From Kordiimonas lipolytica (GTDB lineage: Bacteria > Pseudomonadota > Alphaproteobacteria > Sphingomonadales > Kordiimonadaceae): a stretch of 64,000 nt of DNA. The position numbers were made by a program, and so were the translations under genes. The DNA lies in contig NZ_LRUB01000024.1 of assembly GCF_001550065.1 (NCBI RefSeq), positions 62,001 to 126,000 on the forward strand, read 5' to 3'. Below the pieces are notes generated by a model, which was not told the DNA's origin, did no database searches, and was given only the letters and a program-made list of their open reading frames with translations. Position 1 is the stretch's first letter, and every line of letters starts with the position of its first letter. This document shows, piece by piece, positions 1 through 9,858 of the stretch.

Positions 1-1
1 C

Positions 2-376
2 GGCCTTGAAGTTCACGGCCTTGGCGGCGAACCCGGCATCTACAGCGCCCGCTGGGCCGGACCATCCAAGGATTTCAACATTGGCATGAAAGCCGTGATG
101 GATAAGTTGGGCGACAACCCGGACCGCGGCGCCAACTTCACCTGCGCGCTGACGCTGGCGTGGCCCGACGGCCATATGGAAAGCTTTGAAGGCAAGGTCT
201 TTGGCTCGCTCACATGGCCCATGCGCGGCGAAAAGGGCTTTGGCTATGACCCGATTTTCATCCCCGAAGGCCACGACATAACCTTCGCCGAGATGGAACC
301 AGCGGAAAAGCATGCCATGAGCCACCGGGCTGACGCATTCAAGCAGTTGATTGATGCCTGCTTCAAGCCCGCATAA
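2..376 (+). CDS. rdgB: RdgB/HAM1 non-canonical purine NTP pyrophosphatase, 3' part
   Basis: The gene enters from the left edge, so only about the last 124 codons are present. The family hydrolyses dITP, dUTP-like and XTP nucleotides to monophosphates and keeps them out of DNA. Visible conserved segments are a GLEV-x-GLGG-x-PG stretch at the edge, ARWAG, GYDPIF (about residue 81 of the fragment) and SHRA near the C-terminus, which form the substrate pocket in this family. The stop lies inside the start region of hemW, so the two are probably cotranscribed. Confidence 0.93.
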   Translation, partial: GLEVHGLGGEPGIYSARWAGPSKDFNIGMKAVMDKLGDNPDRGANFTCALTLAWPDGHMESFEGKVFGSLTWPMRGEKGFGYDPIFIPEGHDITFAEMEPAEKHAMSHRADAFKQLIDACFKPA

Positions 377-1556
377 ACCGCCAGCCATTGAGGCTTCAGC
401 ATACAAAGGGCCAGCCGCCATTTATGTGCACTGGCCCTTTTGCCTGAAAAAATGCCCTTACTGCGACTTCAATAGCCATGTACGCGATGAGGTGTCCCAC
501 GACCGTTGGCGCGCGGCCCTTGTGCGCGAGATCGACAGTTTTGCTGAAAAGTTCCCGGGCCTTTCTGCCAGTTCCATCTTTTTCGGGGGCGGCACCCCCA
601 GCCTGATGGAGCCCGAGACTGTCGCCGCAGTCATTGACCGCGTAAGCCATCATTGGGGCAAAAGCGATATTGAGATCACGCTGGAGGCCAACCCATCAAG
701 CGTGGAGGCTGGCCGCTTCCGCGCCTACCGCCAAGCAGGCGTGAACCGTTTGTCCGTGGGTATCCAGTCCCTGCGTGATGACGCGCTCCAGTTCCTCGGG
801 CGGCTGCATAATGCGGGGGAAGCCCTCAAGGCCCTTGAAGTTGCGCGAGCCAACTTTGATCGCGTTAGCTTTGACCTGATTTATGCCCGGCCTGAACAAT
901 CACTTGAAGATTGGCGCACAGAGTTAACCGAAGCGCTCGCTTTTTCGCCCACGCACCTGTCGCTCTACCAACTGACGATTGAGGAAGGCACGGCCTTTTA
1001 CCACCAGTATAAGCGCGGGCGGTTCACCCTGCCGAATGAGGACGAAGCCGCCGCGCTATATGACCTGACGCAGGAAATCACCAAAGCAGCGGGACTGCCC
1101 GCTTATGAGACCTCAAATCACGCAGCACCTGGCCAGGAAAGCCGCCATAACCTGAGTTATTGGCAAGGCGACTATTATGTGGGCATCGGCCCCGGCGCGC
1201 ATGGCCGCGTGCCCGCCACCTTCAGGGGTACAGCCACAGCCCACGCCCAGATCAAACGGCCAGAAGACTGGCTCAGGTCAGTTGAAACCTTTGGGTTGGG
1301 GACAGACACGACTGAGCCGGTAAGTGCGGAAGACCGTTTCATTGAAGCCGTCATGATGGGGCTTAGGCTGCGGGCCGGCATCAATATCAAGGCCCTCGAG
1401 GCCCGGCTTGGGGTCAGCGCCAAGAGTGTGATCGATTTTGGTGTCGCAGGGGATCTGGTCGCAAGCGGCCACCTTTTCTATGACGGCGAGACATTGCGGC
1501 TAAGCGAGCAGGGCCGACCGCTCCTTAATTTCCTTCTCGGGAAACTGATTGCCTGA
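354..1556 (+). CDS. hemW: HemW, radical SAM heme chaperone
   Basis: A 400-aa radical SAM protein with the HemW-type cysteine motif CLKKCPYC (Cys30, Cys34, Cys37) that binds a 4Fe-4S cluster, followed by the FFGGGTPSL segment that contacts SAM. HemW proteins bind heme and deliver it to target proteins; older annotations call them oxygen-independent coproporphyrinogen oxidase (HemN-like). The extra N-terminal cysteine of true HemN is not seen. ATG at 354 is chosen over the TTG at 351; the start overlaps the end of rdgB by 23 bases, which suggests translational coupling. The 3' end overlaps the convergent lipoprotein gene by 32 bases. Confidence 0.9.
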   Translation: MPASSPHKPPAIEASAYKGPAAIYVHWPFCLKKCPYCDFNSHVRDEVSHDRWRAALVREIDSFAEKFPGLSASSIFFGGGTPSLMEPETVAAVIDRVSHHWGKSDIEITLEANPSSVEAGRFRAYRQAGVNRLSVGIQSLRDDALQFLGRLHNAGEALKALEVARANFDRVSFDLIYARPEQSLEDWRTELTEALAFSPTHLSLYQLTIEEGTAFYHQYKRGRFTLPNEDEAAALYDLTQEITKAAGLPAYETSNHAAPGQESRHNLSYWQGDYYVGIGPGAHGRVPATFRGTATAHAQIKRPEDWLRSVETFGLGTDTTEPVSAEDRFIEAVMMGLRLRAGINIKALEARLGVSAKSVIDFGVAGDLVASGHLFYDGETLRLSEQGRPLLNFLLGKLIA

Positions 1557-2898
1557 TCGGATAGCCGAAGCTTGGGAAGGCTTTTGGCGCCGGGTCAATC
1601 ACCTTGAATTCGCGTCGCGACACTTCAAGGATCGCCAGGGCGCGTTCGTTCAAGCCGTCAATATTCAGGCGGAAAAGCCCATCGACACCGACAAAACCGG
1701 TCGGACTCGTGAGCCGCGTGCCAGAAAACCGTTCTTCGCCTTCCTCCAGAGTATCACGCGACAACGCGGCCACAAGGCTCATGGCGTCATAGGCAATGGT
1801 GGCAATGCGCGGCGGCCGGGTGCCGAACATGTCCTCATAGCGGGTCATGAAAGCTTGTGGCTGCATGGGCTCGGGGGCCGCGAACCAGCCGCCATGAAGG
1901 GGAGGTTCGTCCATCAACGTCGGGTCATTCCAAAGGCCGGTGCCCAGAAGCTGCACATCATCAAGGTCAATCTCATAAAACGGCAGAAGAGGCCCAACCG
2001 TGCGCAAAAGTGCCCCGCCCTCAGGCACAAGCACCGCATCAAACCCCACGGGTTCAAGCTCTTCAGCTTTCGCCAGCCTGTTGGCGATTTCATCCGTCAC
2101 ATCATCGCCCAAGGCCCTGAGGGCATTGATTTCGTCGCGCAGGTTTTTTTGCCGCTGGTCATAGTTGGCAAGCGCCTTGACGGGCTCAAACACATTGTCC
2201 GGGTCGGGCGGATAGCTTTCAAGCGCCACCACCTTGCCACCGTCATAGCTGACAGCATCGCCGAAGGCTGCCCGAACGCGTTCGCCGTACCGGCCTTCCG
2301 GGATCAGCGCGCTGAAGTTCACATGCCCCTGGGTCACGGCATAATCCACAACCCGCTGCACTTCCCCTTCCGGCATGAAGCCAAGGATATAGCGCCCGGG
2401 TGCCGCCACACGGCTATCATTTGAAAAGCCAAGAACCGGAATGCCCGCTTGGCTGAAAACCTCGCCCGCAATTTGCACATTGCCCGCCAGAAGCGGCCCC
2501 AGCACAATGTCTACGCCAGCGTCAAGCACGGCGCGCGCTGCTTCTTCCGCGGCCATGCCTTCCGCCTTCGTGTCAAACGGCAACAGCGTCAGGCGTGGGT
2601 CATAGGCATCAAAGAGCGCCATAGTAGACGCGTTCAAAAGCGCCTGCCCCGTTTCCGCGAGAGGTCCCGTCAGCGGCAGGAGGATGGCGATGCGCACAGG
2701 GCGATCATCCGGTTCGGTAACGGGCAGTGCCTGTTGGTCTGCCTCGCCTTTTTGTTGGTCGGTGGACGCTTCTGAAGCAATGGGTACCGGTGCGCGTTTC
2801 ACCGGCGCTTCGCCCGATGGGCCGCAGGCAGCCAGAAGACCGCAGAGCGCGACGGCCGCTGCCACTTTGAAGTCTTTCAGAAACTTACTTGCAACCAT
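1525..2898 (-). CDS. LppC-type lipoprotein, penicillin-binding protein activator
   Basis: A 457-aa predicted lipoprotein. The N-terminus is a hydrophobic helix ending in a lipobox LLAAC about 25 residues in. The body, from about residue 65, has the type I periplasmic-binding fold of the LppC/LpoA family: a strand-rich IAILLPLTGPLAETGQA segment, then GPLLAGNV and VLGFSNDS. LpoA homologues activate class A penicillin-binding proteins from the outer membrane, but in alphaproteobacteria this is inferred only from fold. The ATG at 2898 has AAGG six bases upstream and is preferred over the TTG at 2904. It is divergent from rsmI, an arrangement also known for lpoA/rsmI in gammaproteobacteria. Confidence 0.8.
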   Translation of the reverse strand: MVASKFLKDFKVAAAVALCGLLAACGPSGEAPVKRAPVPIASEASTDQQKGEADQQALPVTEPDDRPVRIAILLPLTGPLAETGQALLNASTMALFDAYDPRLTLLPFDTKAEGMAAEEAARAVLDAGVDIVLGPLLAGNVQIAGEVFSQAGIPVLGFSNDSRVAAPGRYILGFMPEGEVQRVVDYAVTQGHVNFSALIPEGRYGERVRAAFGDAVSYDGGKVVALESYPPDPDNVFEPVKALANYDQRQKNLRDEINALRALGDDVTDEIANRLAKAEELEPVGFDAVLVPEGGALLRTVGPLLPFYEIDLDDVQLLGTGLWNDPTLMDEPPLHGGWFAAPEPMQPQAFMTRYEDMFGTRPPRIATIAYDAMSLVAALSRDTLEEGEERFSGTRLTSPTGFVGVDGLFRLNIDGLNERALAILEVSRREFKVIDPAPKAFPSFGYPIRQSVSREGN

Positions 2899-3057
2899 GA
2901 CCAACCTTGGTGTTATCTGGGGCCGAACCTTGCCTTGTTTGCGCTGACCCTACTGATAAACAGGGCGCCTGTAAATCAGTGGCTTAGAAGGATATCAGCG
3001 ACCCACCGGGAAACCGGCCGTTGGTGATGCCCTCACAACACATACTGGATCATAAAA

Positions 3058-3924
3058 ATGGCTGAAATCGGGTCACAGAAAAAGCTGCCGGCAGGGCTTT
3101 ATGTTGTCGCGACGCCGATCGGCAACCTTTCAGACATCAGCGAACGAGCGCTTGAGGTACTTTCGGGCGTGGACCATATCGCCTGCGAAGACACGCGTGT
3201 GACCGCCAAACTTTTAACCGCCAAGCTGATCAAGAAACCCCTGAGCCCCTATCACGAGCATAACGGCGCGCGCGAACGGCCGAAACTGCTGGCTCGGATC
3301 GAAGCCGGGGAGCGCATCGCGCTCGTCTCTGACGCGGGCACGCCCTTGATTTCCGATCCCGGCTACAAGCTGGTGGCCGAAGCTCAGGATGCCGGGCTTT
3401 ATGTTACATCCATTCCCGGTGCCTGCGCGGCCATCACGGCGCTCACGCTCACAGGCTTGCCAACCGACCGCTTCCTTTTCATGGGGTTTCCGCCAAACAA
3501 ATCGGGCGCGCGCCAAAGCTGGTTTGAGGCTGAGGCCAAAACCCAAGCCAGCCTGGTGTTCTATGAAAGCACGCGCCGGTTGCCCGATTGCCTGGCAGAT
3601 GCGGCAGCCGTGCTGAGGGAACGCGAGGTCGCCGTTTGCCGGGAGCTGACCAAGAAATTTGAGGAAGTGAAGCGCGGCACGCTTGCGGATGTCGCCAAAT
3701 GGTATGCCGATGAAGGTGCGCCCAAGGGGGAATGCGTGGTGGTGATCGGCCCGCCCGCCCATGTAGCGGACGCCGGAAGCGGATCTGACATGGATACCGA
3801 ACATCTCCTTGAGGCTGCCCTTAAGCATATGAGCGTCAAGTCCGCCGCCGCTTTTGTGGCCGAGATCACGGGCGAAAAGAAAAAAGCCATTTACGCCCGC
3901 GCGCTTGAGCTTTCAGGCCGGTAG
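3058..3924 (+). CDS. rsmI: RsmI, 16S rRNA cytidine-1402 2'-O-methyltransferase
   Basis: A 288-aa protein of the tetrapyrrole methylase fold. It carries the N-terminal ATPIGNLSDIS motif (about residues 18-28), CEDTRVTAKLL, and SDAGTPLISDPGY in the SAM-binding region. RsmI methylates the 2'-O of C1402 in the ribosomal P site, together with RsmH. One base separates its stop from the yraN start, so the two form an operon; this pair is common in Proteobacteria. Confidence 0.95.
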   Translation: MAEIGSQKKLPAGLYVVATPIGNLSDISERALEVLSGVDHIACEDTRVTAKLLTAKLIKKPLSPYHEHNGARERPKLLARIEAGERIALVSDAGTPLISDPGYKLVAEAQDAGLYVTSIPGACAAITALTLTGLPTDRFLFMGFPPNKSGARQSWFEAEAKTQASLVFYESTRRLPDCLADAAAVLREREVAVCRELTKKFEEVKRGTLADVAKWYADEGAPKGECVVVIGPPAHVADAGSGSDMDTEHLLEAALKHMSVKSAAAFVAEITGEKKKAIYARALELSGR

Positions 3925-3925
3925 G

Positions 3926-4288
3926 ATGACCAAGGCGCGGCAACAGGCAGAAGCAAGGGGCCGCAAGGCCGAAGAGTTCGCCGCCTGGTTTCTGCGCCTT
4001 AAGGGCTATAGCATTCTTGAGGAACGCTACCGGTCTTCCTATGGTGAAATTGATTTGATCGCCAGGCGAGGAAAACTTATCGCCTTCATTGAGGTAAAAA
4101 GCCGAAAAACTGACCGGGATGCCAGGGAATCTGTCACTTTCCGCCAGCGCGGTCGCATCGAGAAAGCGGCCGTTGATTGGCTGGCCCGTCACAAAGAAAT
4201 GAACGCATCCGTTCGCTTTGATGTGATAGCCATTGTACGCGGCAGTTTACCGTCCCATATCAAGGATGCCTGGCGGCCTGAAGCATAA
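3926..4288 (+). CDS. YraN/UPF0102 family nuclease-like protein
   Basis: A 120-aa protein. The open frame extends upstream inside rsmI, but ATG 3926 directly follows the rsmI stop and gives the normal family length. The restriction-endonuclease-like core is visible: GEIDLIARR (about residues 40-48) followed by FIEVKSR (about 54-60), matching the D-x(n)-E-x-K pattern of PD-(D/E)XK nucleases. Family role is uncertain; a Holliday-junction or recombination link has been suggested. Cotranscribed with rsmI. Confidence 0.88.
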   Translation: MTKARQQAEARGRKAEEFAAWFLRLKGYSILEERYRSSYGEIDLIARRGKLIAFIEVKSRKTDRDARESVTFRQRGRIEKAAVDWLARHKEMNASVRFDVIAIVRGSLPSHIKDAWRPEA

Positions 4289-4340
4289 AGCCCAGCTAAA
4301 GTAACACTTTAAGTTTGAGAATTTTCTAGAGGAAATGTTA

Positions 4341-5294
4341 ATGGCAGAGCGCGCTCTTAAAGTAGCGGTTCAAATGGACCCCATCGAAGATATCAATTTT
4401 GACGGCGACAGCAGCTTTGTCATGGCGCTTGAAGCGCAGGACCGCGGCTATAGCCTTTGGCACTATCAGCCGGAAGATCTGTTTTTCGATGAAGGCAAGG
4501 TTCAGGCGCATGCCCGCCCGATGATGCTGCGGCGCGAGCGCGACAATCACTATAGTCTTGGCGACAGGGAAATCATCGACCTTCGGGACATGGATGTGGT
4601 GCTGATGCGCCAGGACCCGCCGTTTGACATGGCCTATATCACCGCGACCCACCTTCTGGACCTGGTGCATCCCGATACGCTGGTGGTCAACAACCCGGCG
4701 GAAGTCAGGAACGCGCCCGAAAAGCTGTTTGTCACCGAATTCCCGGACCTGATGCCCCCCACCATGATCACCAGGAATGAGGCAGACGTGAAAGCCTTCC
4801 GCAAGCGCCACGGCGATATCATCGTCAAGCCCTTGTACGGCAATGGTGGTGCTGGTGTGTTCCACGTGAAACCCGATGATCCAAATCTTTCAAGTCTGAT
4901 GGAACTTTTCCTGATTGGCAGCCGGGAACCGGTGATGGTTCAAAAGTTTTTGCCAGAAGTCGTGCGGGGCGACAAACGCATCATCCTGGTAGACGGTGAG
5001 CCCGTGGGCGCCATCAACCGGGTACCTGCAGAAGGCGAGATCCGCTCCAACATGGTGGTGGGCGGTCGCGCCGAGAAATCCGACCTGACACCGCGAGAGC
5101 AGGAAATCTGCGACCGCATCGGCCCGGCGCTTCGTGAAAAAGGCCTGATTTTTGTGGGTATCGATGTGATTGGGGACTGGCTGACAGAAATCAACGTCAC
5201 CTCACCCACAGGTCTGCAGGCTGTGAACCGGTTTGACGGTGTCAAGCTTGAAGCCGACATCTGGGACGCGATTGAAAAGCGCCTGAAATCATAA
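4341..5294 (+). CDS. gshB: Glutathione synthetase
   Basis: A 317-aa ATP-grasp enzyme that joins gamma-glutamylcysteine and glycine. Family segments include [18 protein letters not shown] at the N-terminus, [14 protein letters not shown], the nucleotide-binding [16 protein letters not shown] loop, and [11 protein letters not shown] near the C-terminus. ATG 4341 has AGAGGA seven bases upstream and is preferred over ATG 4335, which sits almost on top of that site. Free-standing after rsmI-yraN and followed by a bidirectional terminator. A degenerate parS-like site lies inside it at 4858-4873. Confidence 0.95.
   Translation: MAERALKVAVQMDPIEDINFDGDSSFVMALEAQDRGYSLWHYQPEDLFFDEGKVQAHARPMMLRRERDNHYSLGDREIIDLRDMDVVLMRQDPPFDMAYITATHLLDLVHPDTLVVNNPAEVRNAPEKLFVTEFPDLMPPTMITRNEADVKAFRKRHGDIIVKPLYGNGGAGVFHVKPDDPNLSSLMELFLIGSREPVMVQKFLPEVVRGDKRIILVDGEPVGAINRVPAEGEIRSNMVVGGRAEKSDLTPREQEICDRIGPALREKGLIFVGIDVIGDWLTEINVTSPTGLQAVNRFDGVKLEADIWDAIEKRLKS
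4858..4873. promoter_or_regulatory. Degenerate parS-like site in gshB
   Basis: TGTTCCACGTGAAACC matches 14 of 16 positions of the ParB site TGTTTCACGTGAAACA. It lies in gshB where the protein reads VFHVKP. It may be chance, but it falls next to parB and about 2.6 kb outside the stronger parS cluster. Confidence 0.3.
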
Positions 5295-5310
5295 GGCAGG
5301 CATAAAAAAT

Positions 5311-5340
5311 CCGGCCCCAACAGTTGGTTAGGGCCGGTTT
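5311..5340. terminator. Bidirectional terminator between gshB and parB
   Basis: CCGGCCC (5311-5317) pairs with GGGCCGG (5331-5337) across a 13-base loop. A short T run follows on the plus strand, and the AAAAAAT on the left serves as a T tract on the minus strand. It sits between convergent genes and probably ends both gshB and the mnmG-parB transcript. Confidence 0.75.
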
Positions 5341-5362
5341 CTCAATTCATGCAGATGCTGGT

Positions 5363-6277
5363 CTAAAAGCCGCAAACACCAAGTTTGCTGCAGAGCTCGT
5401 CAAGGTCCTCCAGCGTTTCATATGAAATGGTGACCTTGCCGCCCTCGCCTTCATGGTCGATGGCTACTTTCATCCCCACAGCGGCCGTAAGGTCCTTTTC
5501 AAGCGCCACGGTATCCGCATCTTTCTTTTTGCCGGAACCTGTGCCGCCCGGACGCGGGCTACGCTTTTGCTTGCCTTTGGCCTCATTGGCCAGCGCCTCC
5601 GTCTGGCGTACGCTAAGCCCTTCCGCCACAATGCGTTTCGCCAGCGCCAGCGGATCATCCGCACCAATCAGCGCGCGGGCATGCCCCATGGAAAGCTTTC
5701 CTTCGCCCACCATCGTCTGCACTTTTTCAGGCAGAGACAGAAGGCGCAGCAGGTTGGTTACGTGGCTGCGGCTCTTGCCCACCACTTCCGCAACAGCTTC
5801 CTGCGTGTGCTTGAAGTCTTCCATCAGGCGCTTATAGGCCATGGCTTCTTCGATCGCCGACAGGTCCTGCCGCTGGATATTCTCGATGATCGCGATCTCA
5901 AGCACTTCCGTGTCGTTGAGTTCCTTCACAACCACCGGAACCTCATGAACGCCAGCCTTCTGCGCCGCGCGCCAGCGACGCTCGCCCGCAACGATCTGGT
6001 ATTTCTCAGGCTGAAGCTCGCGCACCAGGATCGGCTGCAACAGGCCTTTTTCCTTGATTGAGGATGCCAGCTCCGCCAGTGCATCTTCATCAAAATGAAC
6101 CCGTGGCTGATTTGCATTCCGTTCCAGGAACTCTATCGGCAACCAGCGGCGGCCTGCCTGAGGGCGGCCTACATTCGGGGCCGCAACCACATCGCCCTTG
6201 TCGTCAAAAACCGGCCGGTCGTCGCCGAGTAGCGCCGAAAGCCCCTTCCCCAATCCTTTACGTGCAGTCTTTGTCAT
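5363..6277 (-). CDS. parB: ParB chromosome partitioning protein
   Basis: A 304-aa ParB that binds parS and spreads as a CTP-dependent clamp. Seen here: the N-terminal KGLGKGLSALLGD box that contacts ParA (about residues 7-19), a ParB/Srx domain with the CTP-binding GERRWRAA motif at 98-105, a helix-turn-helix around 155-185 (KSRSHVTNLLRL), a basic linker rich in K, R, G and P, and a C-terminal dimerisation domain. The open frame runs on upstream, but ATG 6277 gives the canonical N-terminus. Last gene of mnmG-rsmG-parA-parB, 34 bases after parA. Its probable sites lie at 7446, 7737, 9826 and 10202. Confidence 0.95.
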   Translation of the reverse strand: MTKTARKGLGKGLSALLGDDRPVFDDKGDVVAAPNVGRPQAGRRWLPIEFLERNANQPRVHFDEDALAELASSIKEKGLLQPILVRELQPEKYQIVAGERRWRAAQKAGVHEVPVVVKELNDTEVLEIAIIENIQRQDLSAIEEAMAYKRLMEDFKHTQEAVAEVVGKSRSHVTNLLRLLSLPEKVQTMVGEGKLSMGHARALIGADDPLALAKRIVAEGLSVRQTEALANEAKGKQKRSPRPGGTGSGKKKDADTVALEKDLTAAVGMKVAIDHEGEGGKVTISYETLEDLDELCSKLGVCGF

Positions 6278-6311
6278 AAGAAAAACTTCTAACCTATTGT
6301 TTTTTATTAAT

Positions 6312-7121
6312 TTATGCCGCCAATTTACGGTCACGACCCAAAAGCTCGCGCGCCAGCTTGATATAGGCCTGGCTGCCGACACAGCGGTGATCATAGAGAA
6401 GCGCGGGCTTGCCATGGCTCGGAGCCTCGGAAACCCTTACATTGCGCGGGATAACTGTCTGGTAAACCTTGTCGCCAAGGAAATCGCGCACATCGCCCGC
6501 TACCTGTTCGGACAGGTTGTTCCGCTTGTCAAACATGGTCAGCACCACGCCATTTATGGTGAGGTTCGGATTCAGGCTGCCGCGCACTTGTTCGATGGTT
6601 TTAAGAAGCAGGCTAAGACCTTCGAGCGCGAAAAATTCGCACTGCAGCGGCACCAATACGCTGTCCGCAGCCACCAGCGCGTTGATCGTCAACAGCGACA
6701 GGGATGGTGGGCAGTCAATCAGGATATAGTCATATTCCTCGCGCGCCTGGGCCTTTTCCATGGCATAGCGCAGGCGGAAATTCCGGTGCGGCAGTTCCGC
6801 CAGCTCCAGGTCCGCGCCGGAAAGGTCAATGGTGCTTGGGATAATCGACAGGCCAGGCACGCCGCTCTCGATGATCGCATCCCCAAAGGGTGCAGCACCC
6901 AGCACCACATCATAGGATGTGATCTCGCGCGCGTGGCGGTCGATACCGAACCCGGTGGACGCATTGCCTTGTGGGTCCAGGTCCAGAATCAGGACCTTCT
7001 TCTTCACCGCCGCCATGGCTGTGGCCAGATTGATGGCTGTGGTGGTCTTGCCGACGCCGCCTTTCTGGTTGGCGACAGCGATAATTTTCGCCTTCTTTCC
7101 CGTCTGCGCAGCAGAACTCAT
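6312..7121 (-). CDS. parA: ParA/Soj partition ATPase
   Basis: A 269-aa deviant-Walker ATPase. KGGVGKTT (residues 20-27) carries the signature lysine of ParA/MinD proteins as well as the P-loop lysine; LDLDPQGNAS (45-54) is the switch I region and YILIDCPPSL the Walker B strand. It forms ATP-bound dimers on the nucleoid that pull ParB-parS complexes. It lies between rsmG (45-base gap) and parB, the usual alphaproteobacterial order. Confidence 0.95.
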   Translation of the reverse strand: MSSAAQTGKKAKIIAVANQKGGVGKTTTAINLATAMAAVKKKVLILDLDPQGNASTGFGIDRHAREITSYDVVLGAAPFGDAIIESGVPGLSIIPSTIDLSGADLELAELPHRNFRLRYAMEKAQAREEYDYILIDCPPSLSLLTINALVAADSVLVPLQCEFFALEGLSLLLKTIEQVRGSLNPNLTINGVVLTMFDKRNNLSEQVAGDVRDFLGDKVYQTVIPRNVRVSEAPSHGKPALLYDHRCVGSQAYIKLARELLGRDRKLAA

Positions 7122-7166
7122 GCAAACCCCTCCCCGGAACAGGCAAAAGCCTTTAAATTCAAAAAC

Positions 7167-7787
7167 TTACAACCGTTTTATTGATGATAGCCTCAAGATG
7201 ACCCCTGTGGGGTCGGACAGGCTTTTGAAACGATTGACGTCCATCTTCCAACAAGCTTTTGCTTCGGTCAATTCCTCATCCGCGATCTCACCCTTCAAAA
7301 GCCACATCTCTGTATCGTCTGATATGAAAGGTGCTGCCCAATCAAGCAGTTGACTGATGCGGGCGCAGGCGCGGCTGGTAATAATATCTACCGGGAAAAT
7401 GTCCATTTCCTCAATCCGGCGCGCGTGAATCGTGGCATCAGCGCCTGTTTCACGTGAAACCTGATTCATGAAAGTGCATTTCCGGCCATTCGATTCGACC
7501 ATATGGGCCGTCGCCACCCCCATAGCTGCGAGCACCAGACCCGGGAAGCCAGCGCCGGACCCGATATCAAGAAGGGTGATTTTTCTGTCGCCGAAGTGCT
7601 CCTTCAACAGGGGAGCCAATTGCGCACTGTCGAGAAAATGCCTGCGCCACATGTCATCAAGCGTGGAATTGGCAACCAGATTTTTGGCTTTCTGCCACTT
7701 CCGGAGCAGGCCCGCATAGACCTTCAGCTTATCCAGCGTTTCACGTGAAACATCCAGATCACGCGCTAGATCGTCAGCACCATACAT
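7167..7787 (-). CDS. rsmG: RsmG, 16S rRNA guanine-527 N7-methyltransferase
   Basis: A 206-aa Rossmann-fold methyltransferase (formerly GidB). Motifs seen: RHFLDSAQL, LDIGSGAGFPGL for SAM binding, and SRACARISQLL. ATG 7787 is chosen over TTG 7799 because GGA lies eight bases upstream. Two near-perfect parS sites are embedded in its coding sequence, each read as the pentapeptide VSRET (residues 13-17 and a second copy in NQVSRETGAD). Four bases downstream of the upstream-most neighbour mnmG stop region, so cotranscribed with it. Confidence 0.95.
   Translation of the reverse strand: MYGADDLARDLDVSRETLDKLKVYAGLLRKWQKAKNLVANSTLDDMWRRHFLDSAQLAPLLKEHFGDRKITLLDIGSGAGFPGLVLAAMGVATAHMVESNGRKCTFMNQVSRETGADATIHARRIEEMDIFPVDIITSRACARISQLLDWAAPFISDDTEMWLLKGEIADEELTEAKACWKMDVNRFKSLSDPTGVILRLSSIKRL
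7446..7461. promoter_or_regulatory. parS site in rsmG (downstream copy)
   Basis: TGTTTCACGTGAAACC matches 15 of 16 bases of the canonical ParB palindrome TGTTTCACGTGAAACA. It encodes VSRET within RsmG. Confidence 0.88.
7737..7752. promoter_or_regulatory. parS site in rsmG (upstream copy)
   Basis: CGTTTCACGTGAAACA matches 15 of 16 bases of the canonical parS. It encodes VSRET at residues 13-17 of RsmG and is 276 bases from the other rsmG copy (centre to centre about 291). Confidence 0.88.
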
Positions 7788-7803
7788 AAGCGATTCCAAA
7801 AGG

Positions 7804-9675
7804 TTATGCCGCGCGGCGTTTCTTGATATGGCCCAGAAGAAGCGTCAGGGCCGCTGGTGTGACGCCGGCGATACGCGCCGCAGCGCCCAGAGTTGCCGGG
7901 CGTGCTTCCTTGAACTTCTCGCGCATTTCATTCGAGAGGCCAGTGATCATACCGAAGTCCAGGTCTTCCGGAATCTCAAGCGCTTCGTCCTTGCGGAAGG
8001 CATCCACATCCTGTTGTTGCCGCTCAAGATACCCACGGTACATCGCATCGATCGACAGTTGCTCGGCAATGGCAGGGTCAATCTGCCCAAGCACATCCGG
8101 CCATATCGCCTTGAGAATATCAAAATCAATGGTGCTGAAAGCCAACAGGGTTTCCCCGTCCCGGCGCACACCGTCCTTGTTGATGTTGAGGCCATGCTTC
8201 TCTGCCTCATTGGGCGTCAGGGACACAGACTTCAAAATCGCACGCCCTGCCGCCAGAGCCGCTTTCTTGTCCGCGAACGCTTGTTTGCGCGCGTCGCCCA
8301 CAAGGCCGATAGCCGCGCCCTTCTCGGTCAAACGCTGATCGGCATTATCGGCACGCAGCAACAGGCGGTATTCCGCCCGGCTCGTGAACATTCGGTAAGG
8401 CTCGCGCGTGCCCTGGGTGACAAGGTCATCCAGCATCACACCGATATAGCCGTCGGCGCGGTCGAGCACAAAACGCTCGTCCGACCCGCGGGATTTGATC
8501 GCCGCATTCGCGCCCGCCATCAGGCCCTGCGCCGCCGCTTCTTCATATCCGGTCGTGCCGTTGATCTGGCCTGCCAGATAGAGGCCGTCTGCGCGGCGAG
8601 TCTCAAGTGTTACCTTCAACTCACGCGGATCAACGAAATCATACTCGATCGCATAGCCCGGCTTGATGATCCGGACATTCTCCAGCCCCGAGATTGAACG
8701 GATCATCTCATCCTGCACTTCTTCGGGCAGGCTTGTGGAAATCCCGTTCGGATAAACCGTGTCATCATCAAGCCCCTCGGGCTCCAGGAAAACCTGGTGA
8801 CTGTTTTTGTCTGCAAAGCGGACAACCTTGTCCTCGATCGACGGGCAATAGCGTGGGCCTTTGCTGTCGATCTGGCCAGAATACATCGGTGCCCTGTGAA
8901 GATTTTCGCGAATGATCTCGTGCGTGCGTTCCGTGGTGCGCGTCATGTAGCAGCTGATCTGCGGCACGGTGATCTCGTCCGTCAGGAACGAGAAAGCCAC
9001 AGGCGGACTGTCGCCCGGTTGCTCTTCACACACGGACCAATCGATGGTCTTGCCGTCAAGGCGCGCGGGCGTTCCGGTCTTAAGACGCCCAAGCTCAAAC
9101 CCCAAAGACATCAGCGTGTCCGAAAGACCGAGCGCTGGTGCTTCGTCCACCCGCCCTGCCGGGATTTTCTTTTCCCCAATATGGATCAGGCCGCGCAGGA
9201 AAGTGCCTGTCGTCAGGATCACCGCGCCAGCCGTGACGGTCTTGCCGTCTGCGGTCACAATGCCCGTCACCTTCGGCTTGTCGCCAGACCGGTCAATGAT
9301 CATGTCTTCGACCGCACCAGCTTCAATCGTCAGGTTCGGGTAATCGCCCAGGATTTCCTGCATTGCCTCGCGGTAAAGCTTCCGGTCTGATTGGCAGCGT
9401 GGTCCCTGAACGGCTGGGCCTTTACGGCGATTGAGCAAGCGGAACTGGATGCCGGAGCGGTCAGCCACCAAACCCATGATGCCGTCAAGCGCATCAATTT
9501 CACGCACCAGATGGCCCTTGCCCAATCCGCCAATTGCCGGGTTACAGGACATCTCGCCAATGGTTTCAACCTTGTGGGTGATCAGAAGCGTGTTTGCGCC
9601 CATGCGCGCAGAAGCCGCCGCGGCCTCACAGCCGGCGTGCCCGCCCCCGATAACAATGACGTCAAAATCAGTCAT
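7804..9675 (-). CDS. mnmG: MnmG (GidA), tRNA U34 cmnm5 modification FAD enzyme
   Basis: A 623-aa flavoprotein that, with MnmE, adds the carboxymethylaminomethyl group to the wobble uridine of tRNAs. The N-terminal FAD site is [10 protein letters not shown] (about residues 10-19), followed by [13 protein letters not shown] and [13 protein letters not shown], hallmark segments of the family; the C-terminal helical domain that contacts MnmE is present. Length matches the family. First gene of the mnmG-rsmG-parA-parB run, separated from mnmE by 183 bases containing a terminator and a perfect parS. Confidence 0.96.
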   Translation of the reverse strand: MTDFDVIVIGGGHAGCEAAAASARMGANTLLITHKVETIGEMSCNPAIGGLGKGHLVREIDALDGIMGLVADRSGIQFRLLNRRKGPAVQGPRCQSDRKLYREAMQEILGDYPNLTIEAGAVEDMIIDRSGDKPKVTGIVTADGKTVTAGAVILTTGTFLRGLIHIGEKKIPAGRVDEAPALGLSDTLMSLGFELGRLKTGTPARLDGKTIDWSVCEEQPGDSPPVAFSFLTDEITVPQISCYMTRTTERTHEIIRENLHRAPMYSGQIDSKGPRYCPSIEDKVVRFADKNSHQVFLEPEGLDDDTVYPNGISTSLPEEVQDEMIRSISGLENVRIIKPGYAIEYDFVDPRELKVTLETRRADGLYLAGQINGTTGYEEAAAQGLMAGANAAIKSRGSDERFVLDRADGYIGVMLDDLVTQGTREPYRMFTSRAEYRLLLRADNADQRLTEKGAAIGLVGDARKQAFADKKAALAAGRAILKSVSLTPNEAEKHGLNINKDGVRRDGETLLAFSTIDFDILKAIWPDVLGQIDPAIAEQLSIDAMYRGYLERQQQDVDAFRKDEALEIPEDLDFGMITGLSNEMREKFKEARPATLGAAARIAGVTPAALTLLLGHIKKRRAA

Positions 9676-9726
9676 TCAACAATTCCATTCTGCCTAGTGC
9701 CTATATCAAAGACACCAACAAAAAGA

Positions 9727-9750
9727 GGCCCCTGCATCAGATGCGGGCCC
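9727..9750 (-). terminator. Probable terminator of mnmE
   Basis: Read on the minus strand, GGGCCCGCAT and ATGCAGGGGCC form an imperfect stem with a three-base loop, followed by TCTTTTTG. It lies just after the mnmE stop and would separate mnmE from the mnmG operon. Confidence 0.6.
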
Positions 9751-9825
9751 CACTTGGAGCGTTCTATACTAGCGAATGATTTTTAAGTCAAAGTTAAGTG
9801 GCGGAGGCAGCGACCACCTTACCCA

Positions 9826-9841
9826 TGTTTCACGTGAAACA
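9826..9841. promoter_or_regulatory. Perfect parS site, intergenic
   Basis: TGTTTCACGTGAAACA matches all 16 bases of parS. The palindrome extends to 22 bases (9823-9844). It lies between the mnmE stop and mnmG. Confidence 0.95.
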
Positions 9842-9858
9842 TGGTCTAAAGCGCGCCC

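Noticed and set aside
1549..2424. 291-codon plus-strand frame inside the LppC-type gene
   Set aside because: It is antisense to a clear lipoprotein gene and its translation is rich in Arg, His and Pro as expected for a shadow frame.
6198..7184. 328-codon plus-strand frame across parA
   Set aside because: Antisense to parA with its full set of ATPase motifs; no homology and no ribosome-binding site.
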